Of a stretch of 60,143 bases of DNA, positions 41,543-50,798 are shown piece by piece. Source of the stretch: Crocinitomicaceae bacterium. GTDB lineage: Bacteria; Bacteroidota; Bacteroidia; Flavobacteriales_D; Crocinitomicaceae. The notes under the pieces are model-generated. The model made no database searches, was not told the origin of the DNA, and saw only the letters and a list, made by a program, of their open reading frames with translations. The stretch's first letter is position 1; every line of letters starts with the position of its first letter. A program made the position numbers and the translations under genes. The stretch is taken from contig JAQWKT010000011.1 in the NCBI GenBank assembly GCA_029247685.1, positions 1 through 60,143 on the forward strand. Direction: 5' to 3'.

Positions 41543-44500
41543 TTAATTTTTGACAACTCGATAATTAAACCGCTGATTCGCACTAATCAACTCAAGAATA
41601 TAGACTCCTGGAATAAAGTCCAAAAATAAATTTAAGGAAGAATCAAATAAATGATAATTGGAATAAAGTAATTGCCCATTGAGTGATCGAATATTTATCA
41701 ATACATCTTCAGCTAAATAAGGATTTTCTATTTGTAATTTTCCATTTGTTGGATTTGGATAGAGCCTAAAATTTTCCGCCATTAACTCCTCTTTAGATAA
41801 AACCAAATTTAAGGAGTAACACCAAGAAGTATCAATACACCCATTTTGAGTAACAATCACCGCATAATTTCCGCTTTGAACACTAGTAAAGCTAGAATTC
41901 GTTTGTCCAGATATCGGTAAGTTTTCATCGCAATCAATCCATTGATATTGAGCTCCAACAGCATTTGCAATTAATGTTGGATTCAATGTCGTAACCGAAA
42001 CATCCACTACATTAATTGTCATATTAAAAGTCATTGGCGGCCCTGTACAGCCATTTTGATTGCCAACAACAGTAATCACTGAACTAGAAGAAGATAAACC
42101 TGTATTAGTTGCTAAAAAAGAAGGAATATCTCCTACTCCATCTATTCCAAGTCCAATTGAAGGATTGTTGTTATTCCAAGAATAAGTACAATTTGATTCC
42201 CCACCAGTAAAAATAATATCTCCTATACTATCTTGATTACATAAATCTATATCACTTATCTGATCTACATTTGGCGAAGAAAAAACCATTATCAAAAAGG
42301 TGTCAGGTTCACCTAGACAATTGAACAAGCTAGGCGTAACAATTAAGGTTGCTTGCTGATTAATTGCGGAATTATTGAGTGTTAAAAAGGAATTAATATC
42401 TCCTGTGCCGGATGAAGCAAGACCAATAGAAGTGTTATTGTTTGACCAGATATAAGTTGTATTAGAATTGTTACCAGTAAAAGGAATACTATTGCTTAAA
42501 AAGCCTGGACATAACTGTTGGTTTGAAGTAGAATTAACAAGGGGGATTGAATTTACGGTAAGTACAATTGTTATTACACTATCACATCCATTTGGACCGG
42601 GAAGAATTGCAGTGTAGGTACCTGAAGTAGTATACACTTGTCCATCTGGAGCAGTATATGGTCCACAAGAGCTTTCTAGAACAGTAGAGTTATTGCTATT
42701 TGTAATGGTAAGATAAATAGTAATGACACTATCGCATCCAAGAGAATTAGGAATAATTGCGGTATATGTTCCACTAGAATTGTAAATCAAGCCATTTGGA
42801 GCAGAATAATTATTACATGAACTAGCAGTTATCGTATCATAGGTTGTGTTAAAATTAAGCGTAATAAATATATTGCTATCGCACCCAAAAGAATTTGGTA
42901 TAGTTGCATTATATAATCCACTTGAAGTATAAACTTGTCCATCAGGAGCTGTATAGGAATTAGAACAAGTATTTATGGTTATAAGACTAAGCGTATTAAT
43001 ATTGATTATTAAATCTATAGTTATAATGCTATCACAACCCTGAACATTTGGAATAATGGCGGTATAAACTCCTGAACTTGTATACGTTTGTCCATCTGGA
43101 GCAATGTAACTTCCACATTGCGTTATGGAAATAGAATCACTTGTTATGTAGCATTCTTTGTATTTAATGGAAAATGCATTATTTGGACCTAATGCTTGAA
43201 AATATGCTCCATTTGGGGGATTAAAATCTACCAAACCATTAAAAAACCCAGATAAATATACATTTCCATTAACATCTGAAATTATATTACCAGAAATATC
43301 TACACCGTTCCCACCAAATGATTTTGTTGAGATATAATTTCCATTTGAAGTTAGTTTTGAAAAAAACACATCTTCGTTATTTCCTACAGTTGAAAATAAA
43401 TCCGTTGAATTAGCAGATGGATCAAAATCGACATTATTGCCAGTAAAAAAACCACAATAATTAACATTTCCAATAGCATCCACATCAACTCCTAGTCCCA
43501 TGTCATTATAGTATCCACCTACATTTCTCACCCAAATAAATGAACCGCTAGAGCTTATTTTTTGAATAAAAGCATCCTGGAAATTAGGGGAATTAGAACT
43601 TAATATTGTTGAAAAAACAGGATTAGAATCAAAATCAACAGTACCAGTAAAATAACCTGTTATTAAAACATTGCCTGTATTATCAAAATCCATATCAACA
43701 GCTCCATCATTATTTGAATTACCATGTGTGTTAACCCAGCTATAGCTTCCAGAGGAAGTCAAACGTAAAACAAACATATCTTGATCACCAGATCCTGCAG
43801 TTGATATATTTACATTTCCATTAGGAGATGGATCAAAATCGACTAAATCCATAAAATGTCCACAAATATAAACTCCTGTTGAATTAGCAATTACAGCCCT
43901 TGGAGAGTCATCTAAATTACCACCAATCGTTTCTCCCCATAAATAATCGCCATTGCTATTTAATTTCAATGCAAAAATATCTTTCCCTCCTTCAAAAGGC
44001 ACATTGTTAACCCCTGCTGCTGAAGGATTCAAATCCATAACCTCCGAAAAATCTCCTACTGTATAAACATTTGATTGATAAACAAATATTTTTACCCCTT
44101 CATCACTTTCAGAACTTCCAAAAGTTCTAACCCAATCAAATCCTCCAAATTCATCTAATTTTAAAACATAGCAATCATAATCTCCATTAGACACCTGAAT
44201 ACTCGAATCAACACCAGGATTGAAATCAACGGTATCTGAAAAATAACCAGTTAAATATAGATTATTATTATCATCTATTGATATAGAACTACAATGATCT
44301 GCCCCAACACCTCCAAAAGAAATGGCCCAAATAAAATTTCCATTTGGATCCAATTTTTGAACAAAAGCATCAATATTAGATCCAGTGGATGTTAAATTAA
44401 AAGAAGACAACAAAGAGGGATCAAAGTCAGCTGTTCCTGAAAAAAAACCTACATTATAAACAAAGCCATTGTTGTCAATCGCAGATTCATATATCATGTC

Positions 44501-44602
44501 TTGACCATTACCACCAAAACCTTGCCCCCATTCAAAAGAAGGGACTTGACCTAGCAGGAAACTAGAAAACAATAATAAAAAAATAAATGAAAATAACTTC
44601 AT
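41543..44602 (-). CDS. T9SS type A surface protein with SBBP propeller and PDG repeats
   Basis: I take the ATG at 44602, which starts the signal peptide (MKLFSFIFLLLFSSFLLGQ), instead of the ATG at 44656. The mature protein begins with seven SBBP-type propeller repeats of about 60 residues (FIWAISFGGVGAD...DNNNLYLTGYFSDTVDFNPG). Four units of about 45 residues with TAPDGQVYTSSGTYTAIIP and GCDSVITI follow, then two or three PKD/Ig-like units (TYIWSNNNTSIGL, TYSWNNNNPSIGL, YQWIDCDENLP). The type A sorting domain is LYPNPTNGKLQIENP, IRSLNGQLLYS, GVYILELISANQRF. It is secreted to the cell surface; the function is unknown. Confidence 0.88.
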   Translation of the reverse strand: MKLFSFIFLLLFSSFLLGQVPSFEWGQGFGGNGQDMIYESAIDNNGFVYNVGFFSGTADFDPSLLSSFNLTSTGSNIDAFVQKLDPNGNFIWAISFGGVGADHCSSISIDDNNNLYLTGYFSDTVDFNPGVDSSIQVSNGDYDCYVLKLDEFGGFDWVRTFGSSESDEGVKIFVYQSNVYTVGDFSEVMDLNPSAAGVNNVPFEGGKDIFALKLNSNGDYLWGETIGGNLDDSPRAVIANSTGVYICGHFMDLVDFDPSPNGNVNISTAGSGDQDMFVLRLTSSGSYSWVNTHGNSNNDGAVDMDFDNTGNVLITGYFTGTVDFDSNPVFSTILSSNSPNFQDAFIQKISSSGSFIWVRNVGGYYNDMGLGVDVDAIGNVNYCGFFTGNNVDFDPSANSTDLFSTVGNNEDVFFSKLTSNGNYISTKSFGGNGVDISGNIISDVNGNVYLSGFFNGLVDFNPPNGAYFQALGPNNAFSIKYKECYITSDSISITQCGSYIAPDGQTYTSSGVYTAIIPNVQGCDSIITIDLIININTLSLITINTCSNSYTAPDGQVYTSSGLYNATIPNSFGCDSNIFITLNFNTTYDTITASSCNNYSAPNGLIYNSSGTYTAIIPNSLGCDSVITIYLTITNSNNSTVLESSCGPYTAPDGQVYTTSGTYTAILPGPNGCDSVITIVLTVNSIPLVNSTSNQQLCPGFLSNSIPFTGNNSNTTYIWSNNNTSIGLASSGTGDINSFLTLNNSAINQQATLIVTPSLFNCLGEPDTFLIMVFSSPNVDQISDIDLCNQDSIGDIIFTGGESNCTYSWNNNNPSIGLGIDGVGDIPSFLATNTGLSSSSSVITVVGNQNGCTGPPMTFNMTINVVDVSVTTLNPTLIANAVGAQYQWIDCDENLPISGQTNSSFTSVQSGNYAVIVTQNGCIDTSWCYSLNLVLSKEELMAENFRLYPNPTNGKLQIENPYLAEDVLINIRSLNGQLLYSNYHLFDSSLNLFLDFIPGVYILELISANQRFNYRVVKN

Positions 44603-44814
44603 TAAACTAAACTCATATATCTTATACGGAAAGATATGATAAATGTTAAAATTCAATTTAAATATAAACGAATTAATCTAGTTTAAAAAGTAAAAGTAGA
44701 GATATAAATTCTTTTTTTTTGAAAAGTAAAAAAAAACAAGGTTATTATTATCCTTAAAATTATTTTAATCTTTTATTATTTACTTAAATTTACCACATTA
44801 AATTTTTTTAAAAA
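44603..44814. other. Intergenic region between surface protein gene and serS
   Basis: This 212-base AT-rich divergent gap contains long T and A tracts (44708-44717, 44728-44736). On the plus strand TAAATTTA at 44785-44792 matches seven of eight positions of TAnnTTTG and would give a leader of about 15 bases for serS. No terminator or RNA is apparent. Confidence 0.35.
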
Positions 44815-46086
44815 ATGCTTGAAATAAACCTTATAAGAAACCATCAAGAAGAAATTATTGAAGGGTTAAAAAAAAGAAATTTTGACGCTATTGATATTGT
44901 TAATCAAATCACAAAACTTGATAATAAATGGCGTTCTGAAAAATCAAAGATGGAAAGTATCGCTGCAAATTTAAACCAACTCTCAAAAAGTATAGGAGCA
45001 TGTTATAAAAATGGAGAAATTGAACAAGCAAATGATTTAAAGAATAAAACAAAAGCTTTAAAAGAAAATGAGCAGACATTAAAAGCAACTGTTGATTCTA
45101 TCCAAAAGCAAATAGAGGAGTTAATGTATGAGATTCCAAATATCCCAAACAAAGAGGTTGTTAAAGGGAATTCAGAAGAAGACAATGAAATAATTCTCTC
45201 TTATGGAGAGGAACCTAAATTCACTTCTGAACCATTACCTCATTGGGAACTTGCAAAGAAATACAATCTTATTGATTTTGAATTAGGAGTGAAAGTTACA
45301 GGAAGTGGATTCCCTTTCTATGTAGATAAAGGAGCTAAATTACAACGAGCACTAATAAACTTTTTTTTGGAGGAGGCAGGAAAAGCTGGATATAAAGAAT
45401 ACATGTCTCCACATTTAGTAAATGAAAGAAGTGCTTTAGCAACAGGACAACTTCCGGATAAAGAAGGGCAAATGTATCATGCCAATACCGATAATTTTTA
45501 TTTAATCCCAACCGGAGAAGTTCCTCTGACGAATATCTATCGAGATGTAATTATTCCAAACGAAGATTTTTCCATTAAATTAACCGGATATACCCCATGT
45601 TTTAGAAGAGAAGCTGGTTCCTATGGAAAAGATGTAAGAGGTCTTAACAGATTGCATCAATTTGATAAAGTTGAAATCGTTAGAATTGAACATCCAAATA
45701 ATACACAAAAAGCTTTAGAAGAGATGGTGGAACATATTAAAAGTCTTTTATCAAAATTAAATCTTCAATATCGTGTTTTACGTTTATGTGGTGGAGACAT
45801 GGGCTTCACATCTGCACTAACTTATGACTTTGAAGTTTTTTCTGCTGCTCAAAACAAATGGCTTGAAGTAAGTTCTGTCTCTAGATTTTATAGCTACCAA
45901 TCCAACCGATTAAAGCTGCGATTTAAAGGAAATGATAAAAAAAATCATTTATGCCATACGCTTAATGGATCTGCTCTTGCTCTTCCACGAATTCTTGCTG
46001 CGCTTCTTGAAAACAATCAAAAAGAAGGAAAAATAGAAATCCCAAAAGTTTTGCACGCATTTTGTGGGTTTAATGAAATTAGTTAA
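44815..46086 (+). CDS. serS: Seryl-tRNA synthetase
   Basis: SerS charges tRNA-Ser with serine in two ATP-dependent steps. The 423-residue protein has the normal length and order. An N-terminal antiparallel coiled coil (about 25-110, charged and Lys/Glu/Gln-rich) grips the tRNA long variable arm, and the class II catalytic domain follows. Motif 2 is visible as CFRREAGSYGKDVRGLNRLH and motif 3 as GSALALPRILAALLE, with TGEVPLTN in between for substrate binding. The protein is cytoplasmic. It is followed 6 bases later by a lipoprotein gene. Confidence 0.97.
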   Translation: MLEINLIRNHQEEIIEGLKKRNFDAIDIVNQITKLDNKWRSEKSKMESIAANLNQLSKSIGACYKNGEIEQANDLKNKTKALKENEQTLKATVDSIQKQIEELMYEIPNIPNKEVVKGNSEEDNEIILSYGEEPKFTSEPLPHWELAKKYNLIDFELGVKVTGSGFPFYVDKGAKLQRALINFFLEEAGKAGYKEYMSPHLVNERSALATGQLPDKEGQMYHANTDNFYLIPTGEVPLTNIYRDVIIPNEDFSIKLTGYTPCFRREAGSYGKDVRGLNRLHQFDKVEIVRIEHPNNTQKALEEMVEHIKSLLSKLNLQYRVLRLCGGDMGFTSALTYDFEVFSAAQNKWLEVSSVSRFYSYQSNRLKLRFKGNDKKNHLCHTLNGSALALPRILAALLENNQKEGKIEIPKVLHAFCGFNEIS

Positions 46087-46092
46087 CAAATA

Positions 46093-46662
46093 ATGAGAAG
46101 ACAACCCCATTTAATTAAACCTTTATACAGTATTTTTTTTCTGGCATTGTCATTGCTATTTGTTTCATGTGCTGATTTGAACAAAAAAAAACAACTTGGT
46201 GAAATAAAAACATTAAACAATTATCTTGATAGTATTCATCAGATAATTTCAAATAAACAACTTGATTCGATTTCACAGATGATTCGAAAATCAAGCGATG
46301 TTGAATTACGCATTAAAAATTATTTAATTAGTGATACCATAAATCTAGAGTTAGGAAAAAAAATGGATGCCTATAAAATAATGCGAAAAATATGTCCTTC
46401 TTTAAATAAGGATGTTTCTTTACTAAACGCATTAATTAAAGAGGAAAAAGCAGCGCTAAAAACACTAAAACACGATATCGATAATGCTAGCGGAAGAAAA
46501 GATAAATATGATAAATATATTTCCTTTGAAAAAAACAAAGTAAAAAAAATAAAACTCTTATTTAATGAATTCTCAAAAAACAAAACGTATGTCTATAACA
46601 CCTACAAAGAGCTTCATGAGGAGCTTTATAAATTTTCAATATCTTTAATTAAAGATCCATGA
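46093..46662 (+). CDS. Putative lipoprotein with coiled-coil tendency
   Basis: This 189-residue protein has a lipoprotein signal (hydrophobic YSIFFLALSLLFVSC, cysteine at about 26). The mature part is almost wholly alpha-helical and Lys/Asp/Ile-rich (KTLNNYLDSIHQIISNKQLDS, FEKNKVKKIKLLFNEFSKNK), and probably forms a helical hairpin or coiled coil in the periplasm. It overlaps the following TPR protein gene by four bases (ATGA), so the two are likely to function as a pair. No family is recognised. Confidence 0.75.
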   Translation: MRRQPHLIKPLYSIFFLALSLLFVSCADLNKKKQLGEIKTLNNYLDSIHQIISNKQLDSISQMIRKSSDVELRIKNYLISDTINLELGKKMDAYKIMRKICPSLNKDVSLLNALIKEEKAALKTLKHDIDNASGRKDKYDKYISFEKNKVKKIKLLFNEFSKNKTYVYNTYKELHEELYKFSISLIKDP

Positions 46663-48509
46663 AAATAGTTTTTTTACTTTTCTTTTTATGCTTTTATAAT
46701 CTTCTTATATCTCAATCCAAGGAAGACATTAAACTTGGACAAGAATATTATATTCAAGGAGAATTTGATAAAGCTTTAGTTTATTACAAAAAAATCTATC
46801 GTAAAAATGATTCTAAAGTTTATTTCACGAGATATTTGGATTGTTTAATTAAAACAAATAATTCAAAATCTGCCGAAAAATTACTTCTAAAAAGAGTCAA
46901 ATCTCAAAAAGAAAACCTTGATCTTAAATTAACGCTTGCTCAATTTTATATCACAGATAATAAAAGTGATAAAGCAACTAAAATTTTTCAAGAACTTTCA
47001 ACTAATTCTCTAAACAATCTACTAAATGTTCAAAAAACCTATAAAGCATTTATTTCAATTAATCAGATTTCTTGGGCAAAAAAGACTTTGGAAGAGGCTA
47101 GAAAAAAAAATAAAACAGGGAATAATTTAAATCTAGATTTTGCTATTGTTTATGACTTATTGGGAGATGAAGAAAACATGATAAAAGAAATGCTTGATTT
47201 AATTGAAGACGATTCCTTTTATAAAAATAAGGTAATCAAGTTTTTCTCCGAAAGAATAAATTTTAATAATAAAGAATCTAGTTTATACAAAAAATTAAAA
47301 ACAGCGCTATTAAGGAAAAATCAAAAAAATAGCGATAAAATAATCTATACCGAACTTTTAATTTGGCTTTTCCTTCAAAGTGAAAATTACAATGCGGCTT
47401 TAATTCAATCTATAGCTCTTGATAAGAGATTTAGACTTAATGGGGAACAAGTGATGAAAATTGGAGAATTATCCTTAAACAACCAAAATTATAAAGCTGC
47501 AAAAAAAGCATTTTCTTATGTTCTCTCCCTTGGAAAACAAAACGATCTTTACACTTGGGCAGAAATTTTATCTCTAAAATGTTTGTTTTTAGAAATCACG
47601 GATACCAAGCAATACACCGAGCAAGAAATAAATCATTGTATCAATGAATACGAAAACATCATTCAGAAACAAGGAATGAATCGTAAAAACCTATTTCTAA
47701 TCATTCAATTATCTGATATCTATGCCTTTTATGCAAATCAAGCGGAAAAGGCTATTAAAATTCTTAATAAAGCATTAAAGACCTCCTATTTAACGGACAT
47801 TCAAAAAGCAAATATAAAAATGAAATCCGCAGATATTAATGTCGTAAAAGGAGATATTTGGGAAGCTAGCTTATTATATATGCAAATTGAATCGGATTTT
47901 AAATTTGAAAAAATTGGGGAAGAAGCAAAATTTAAAAACGCAAAAATTTTCTACTATAATGGAGAATTTAAATATGCACAATCTCAACTTAATATTTTAA
48001 AGGAATCTACTTCAAAACTAATAGCCAATGATGCAATGCAACTTTCGGTTTTAATTACAGAAAATTATGGTTCCGATAGTAACTATATCGCCATGAACTG
48101 GTTTGCAAAAGCAGAGCTTTTAATTGCTCAACATCTTTATAAAGAAGCATTTTTAACCTTTGATACGATTGCTAGAGTCTATCCAAGTAGTGGACTAAAA
48201 GATGAAATACTATATCTAAAAGGAAACGCAATGGAAGAACAAGGGAAATGGACGGAAGCTCTTACATTTTATCAGAAGTTAATTAATAAACATGCTTTTG
48301 ATATTCTTGCCGATAATGCACTTTTTAGAATAGGGGAAATTTATCACTATAAGCTTAAACAGGTAGAAAAAGCTTCTGAAACTTATAAGCGGATTATGGT
48401 AGAATACCCCGGTAGTTTATATACAACGGAATCAAGAAAGCGATTTCGAATATTAAGAGGAGATAAAATAAGTGATGATAATCCCGAATACAGAAAGTGG
48501 AATAATTAA
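46659..48509 (+). CDS. Exported TPR-repeat protein
   Basis: The 616-residue protein has a signal peptide (MKIVFLLFFLCFYNLLIS) followed by TPR-like helical repeats over its whole length. Examples are LGQEYYIQGEFDKALVYYKK at the start, LAQFYITDNKSDKATKIFQE, and near the C-terminus GNAMEEQGKWTEALTFYQK and ALFRIGEIYHYKLKQVEKAS. The last part (YKRIMVEYPGSLYTTESRKRFRILRG) resembles the tol-pal/BamD-type outer repeat. It is a periplasmic or outer-membrane-facing scaffold, coupled to the lipoprotein gene. The partner is unknown. It is probably the fourth-to-last member of the serS-rsmI transcript. Confidence 0.85.
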   Translation: MKIVFLLFFLCFYNLLISQSKEDIKLGQEYYIQGEFDKALVYYKKIYRKNDSKVYFTRYLDCLIKTNNSKSAEKLLLKRVKSQKENLDLKLTLAQFYITDNKSDKATKIFQELSTNSLNNLLNVQKTYKAFISINQISWAKKTLEEARKKNKTGNNLNLDFAIVYDLLGDEENMIKEMLDLIEDDSFYKNKVIKFFSERINFNNKESSLYKKLKTALLRKNQKNSDKIIYTELLIWLFLQSENYNAALIQSIALDKRFRLNGEQVMKIGELSLNNQNYKAAKKAFSYVLSLGKQNDLYTWAEILSLKCLFLEITDTKQYTEQEINHCINEYENIIQKQGMNRKNLFLIIQLSDIYAFYANQAEKAIKILNKALKTSYLTDIQKANIKMKSADINVVKGDIWEASLLYMQIESDFKFEKIGEEAKFKNAKIFYYNGEFKYAQSQLNILKESTSKLIANDAMQLSVLITENYGSDSNYIAMNWFAKAELLIAQHLYKEAFLTFDTIARVYPSSGLKDEILYLKGNAMEEQGKWTEALTFYQKLINKHAFDILADNALFRIGEIYHYKLKQVEKASETYKRIMVEYPGSLYTTESRKRFRILRGDKISDDNPEYRKWNN

Positions 48510-48519
48510 TTAAAAAAGC

Positions 48520-49188
48520 ATGTCCATTCTATACATCGTACCAACACCAATTGGAAACCTTGAAGATATAACGTTAAGGTCTATTCGAATATTGAAAGAA
48601 TGTGAGCTAATTTTAGCTGAAGACACTCGCGTTACAAAGAAATTACTTACTCATTTAGAAATAAGTAAACCCCTACTCTCTTTTCATGCACATAATGAGC
48701 ATAAAATTCTTGAAAAAGTCATCGATAAAATATCCAATAATAATTCAACCGTTCTTGTTTCTGACGCAGGTACTCCAGGAATATCTGACCCTGGGTTTTT
48801 ATTAATTAGAGAGTGTATTGAAAATAATATAAATATTGAGTGTTTACCCGGACCAACAGCAATAATACCAGCACTTATTTTAAGTGGCTTTCCTACCGAA
48901 CGTTTTATTTTTGAAGGGTTTTTACCACATAAAAAAGGAAGACAAACTCGAATCAAAGAAATCTGTAAAGAACAAAGAACCGTGGTTTTTTATGAGTCTC
49001 CACATCGAATTGAAAAAGCGCTAAAACAATTTGAAGAATACATTGATCCAGATAGAAAAATATGCATTATTCGCGAAATAAGTAAACTTTACGAGGAAAC
49101 AATTCGTGGAACCATCAAAGAATTAATTGCATATAGCGATAATAAAAAAATTAAAGGAGAGATTGTGGTCGTAATTTCTGCAGTTTAA
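48520..49188 (+). CDS. rsmI: 16S rRNA (cytidine(1402)-2'-O)-methyltransferase
   Basis: RsmI methylates the ribose of C1402 in the 16S decoding centre using SAM. The 222-residue protein has the tetrapyrrole-methylase-like fold with YIVPTPIGNLEDITLRS at the N-terminus, LAEDTRVTKKLL, VSDAGTPGISDPG and CLPGPTAIIPAL, all diagnostic of RsmI. FYESPHRIEKAL lies further on. The C-terminal helical extension found in longer homologues (about 280 residues) is absent, as is common in Bacteroidota. Its stop codon directly abuts the stop of the convergent DUF819 gene. Confidence 0.96.
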   Translation: MSILYIVPTPIGNLEDITLRSIRILKECELILAEDTRVTKKLLTHLEISKPLLSFHAHNEHKILEKVIDKISNNNSTVLVSDAGTPGISDPGFLLIRECIENNINIECLPGPTAIIPALILSGFPTERFIFEGFLPHKKGRQTRIKEICKEQRTVVFYESPHRIEKALKQFEEYIDPDRKICIIREISKLYEETIRGTIKELIAYSDNKKIKGEIVVVISAV

Positions 49189-50781
49189 TTAAACCGATAA
49201 TGCCTGCATCATAATGGTACAAATAATTGCTCCAAAAGTTCCAACAGCATAACCTAAAACAGCTAATAAAACGCCAACAGGAGCGAGTGCAGGACTAAAT
49301 GCACCTGCGACAATTGGAGCAGATGCAGCACCACCAACATTTGCTTGGCTTCCAACAGCAACATAAAAGAATGGAGCTCTTATAATTTTTGCGACAACAA
49401 ATAAAAACAGCGCATGAATAAAAATCCAAATTAAACCAATAGAAACTAAAAATTTAAATACTCCCCAATTAGCAATTAACTCCATGATATCCATTTTCAT
49501 TCCAATTGTTGCTACAAGAATATATAAAAACAAACTTCCCATTTTAGAAGCACCAACTCCTTCAAATTTTCTGTATTTTGTAAAAGAAAGCATTACTCCA
49601 AAAATAGTAGCAAAAACCACAAGCCAGAAAAATTTAGATCCAAAGGAAACAAGTAACCTTGCGGTTGAAACATCCATTGTTGATAACATTTCTTTAATTG
49701 CAGGACCGATATTATCGGCTAGGAAATGCGACAAACCAACAAAACAAAAAGTAATCCCTAGCATGTATATAAGATCATTAAATGTCGCTACTCTGGAAAC
49801 ACTTGCCTGAAATTTTTCCATTTTTAATTTTAATGCCTCAATAGCAGTATCGTTTGCTTTAAAAAAGCGATTAATTTTTTTATTGTGTCCAATACCCAAT
49901 AAAAGAATGGACATAAATAAATTTGCAACAAATACATCAACCACAATCATTGCCGAAAATAGTTGATCACTAGCTTCATATATTTCTTTCATGGCAGTTT
50001 GGTTTGCTCCACCACCAATCCAAGAACCAGCAACTGTTGAAAGTCCCCTCCAAATACTATCATTAAGTACGTCCGGAGAGATTAAAGAAACCAACCAAAG
50101 AGCAACAGGACCACCAAGAACAATTCCAACTGTAGCAGCAAAAAACATAATAATTGCTTTTGGGCCCAAACGTTTAATTGCAGGGAAATCAATACTTAAG
50201 CATAATAAAACCAAACTTGCCGGTAGCAAATACCTAGAGGCTATAAAATATAAATTTGACTCTTCCGAAGAAATTATACCTGCAGAGTTAAATGCAGCAG
50301 GAATAAAATAACAAAGCAAAAGCGCTGGAACAAAAGAATAAAACTTCTTTAAAAAGGAATTTTTACTACTAGAGGTTTTAAAAACAAAATATAGAATGAG
50401 CATTAATAAGCCAAAAACAACCGCATCGTTTTTAAAAATTGGTGGAGAAGATTTTACTTTAAAACTTTTCCCTATTTCCTTTGACTTTCGCTTTAGGGTT
50501 AAACTATGGTCACCAATTTCAATGTTTTTAAGAATAATTGGAGTGTTTGAAACAAACTCTGTTTTTTTTCCATCATACCATATTTCATAATCCTTGTATT
50601 TTCCGAATGTAACTTTTAAATCAGGAGTTTCAGAAGCGTAAAATAACTTATCAAAGGAATCGAATGAAACTAATTTATATAAGCTATCGCTATGTACAAC
50701 AGGTGCAACTTCTATGGTTGTTTTGGCAAGCACAGACGTTACTGAAAACAAAAAACAACATATAACGAGTAAACGATTCAT
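49189..50781 (-). CDS. DUF819 membrane protein with N-terminal extracytoplasmic domain
   Basis: The 530-residue protein begins with a signal peptide (MNRLLVICCFLFSVTSVLA) and about 100 residues of beta-rich extracytoplasmic sequence (YKDYEIWYDGKKTEF, IEIGDHSLTLKRKSKEIG). A DUF819 permease-like domain follows, with ten or so membrane segments from residue about 120 on. Family features include GSWIGGGANQTAMKEIYEAS and VGSQANVGGAASAPIVAGAF, two inverted-repeat-like glycine-rich re-entrant motifs of the type seen in anion permeases. The transported solute is unknown. It lies 17 bases after the POT peptide transporter gene and is probably co-transcribed with it. Confidence 0.87.
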   Translation of the reverse strand: MNRLLVICCFLFSVTSVLAKTTIEVAPVVHSDSLYKLVSFDSFDKLFYASETPDLKVTFGKYKDYEIWYDGKKTEFVSNTPIILKNIEIGDHSLTLKRKSKEIGKSFKVKSSPPIFKNDAVVFGLLMLILYFVFKTSSSKNSFLKKFYSFVPALLLCYFIPAAFNSAGIISSEESNLYFIASRYLLPASLVLLCLSIDFPAIKRLGPKAIIMFFAATVGIVLGGPVALWLVSLISPDVLNDSIWRGLSTVAGSWIGGGANQTAMKEIYEASDQLFSAMIVVDVFVANLFMSILLLGIGHNKKINRFFKANDTAIEALKLKMEKFQASVSRVATFNDLIYMLGITFCFVGLSHFLADNIGPAIKEMLSTMDVSTARLLVSFGSKFFWLVVFATIFGVMLSFTKYRKFEGVGASKMGSLFLYILVATIGMKMDIMELIANWGVFKFLVSIGLIWIFIHALFLFVVAKIIRAPFFYVAVGSQANVGGAASAPIVAGAFSPALAPVGVLLAVLGYAVGTFGAIICTIMMQALSV

Positions 50782-50798
50782 TTAAAATTTAAAAAATC

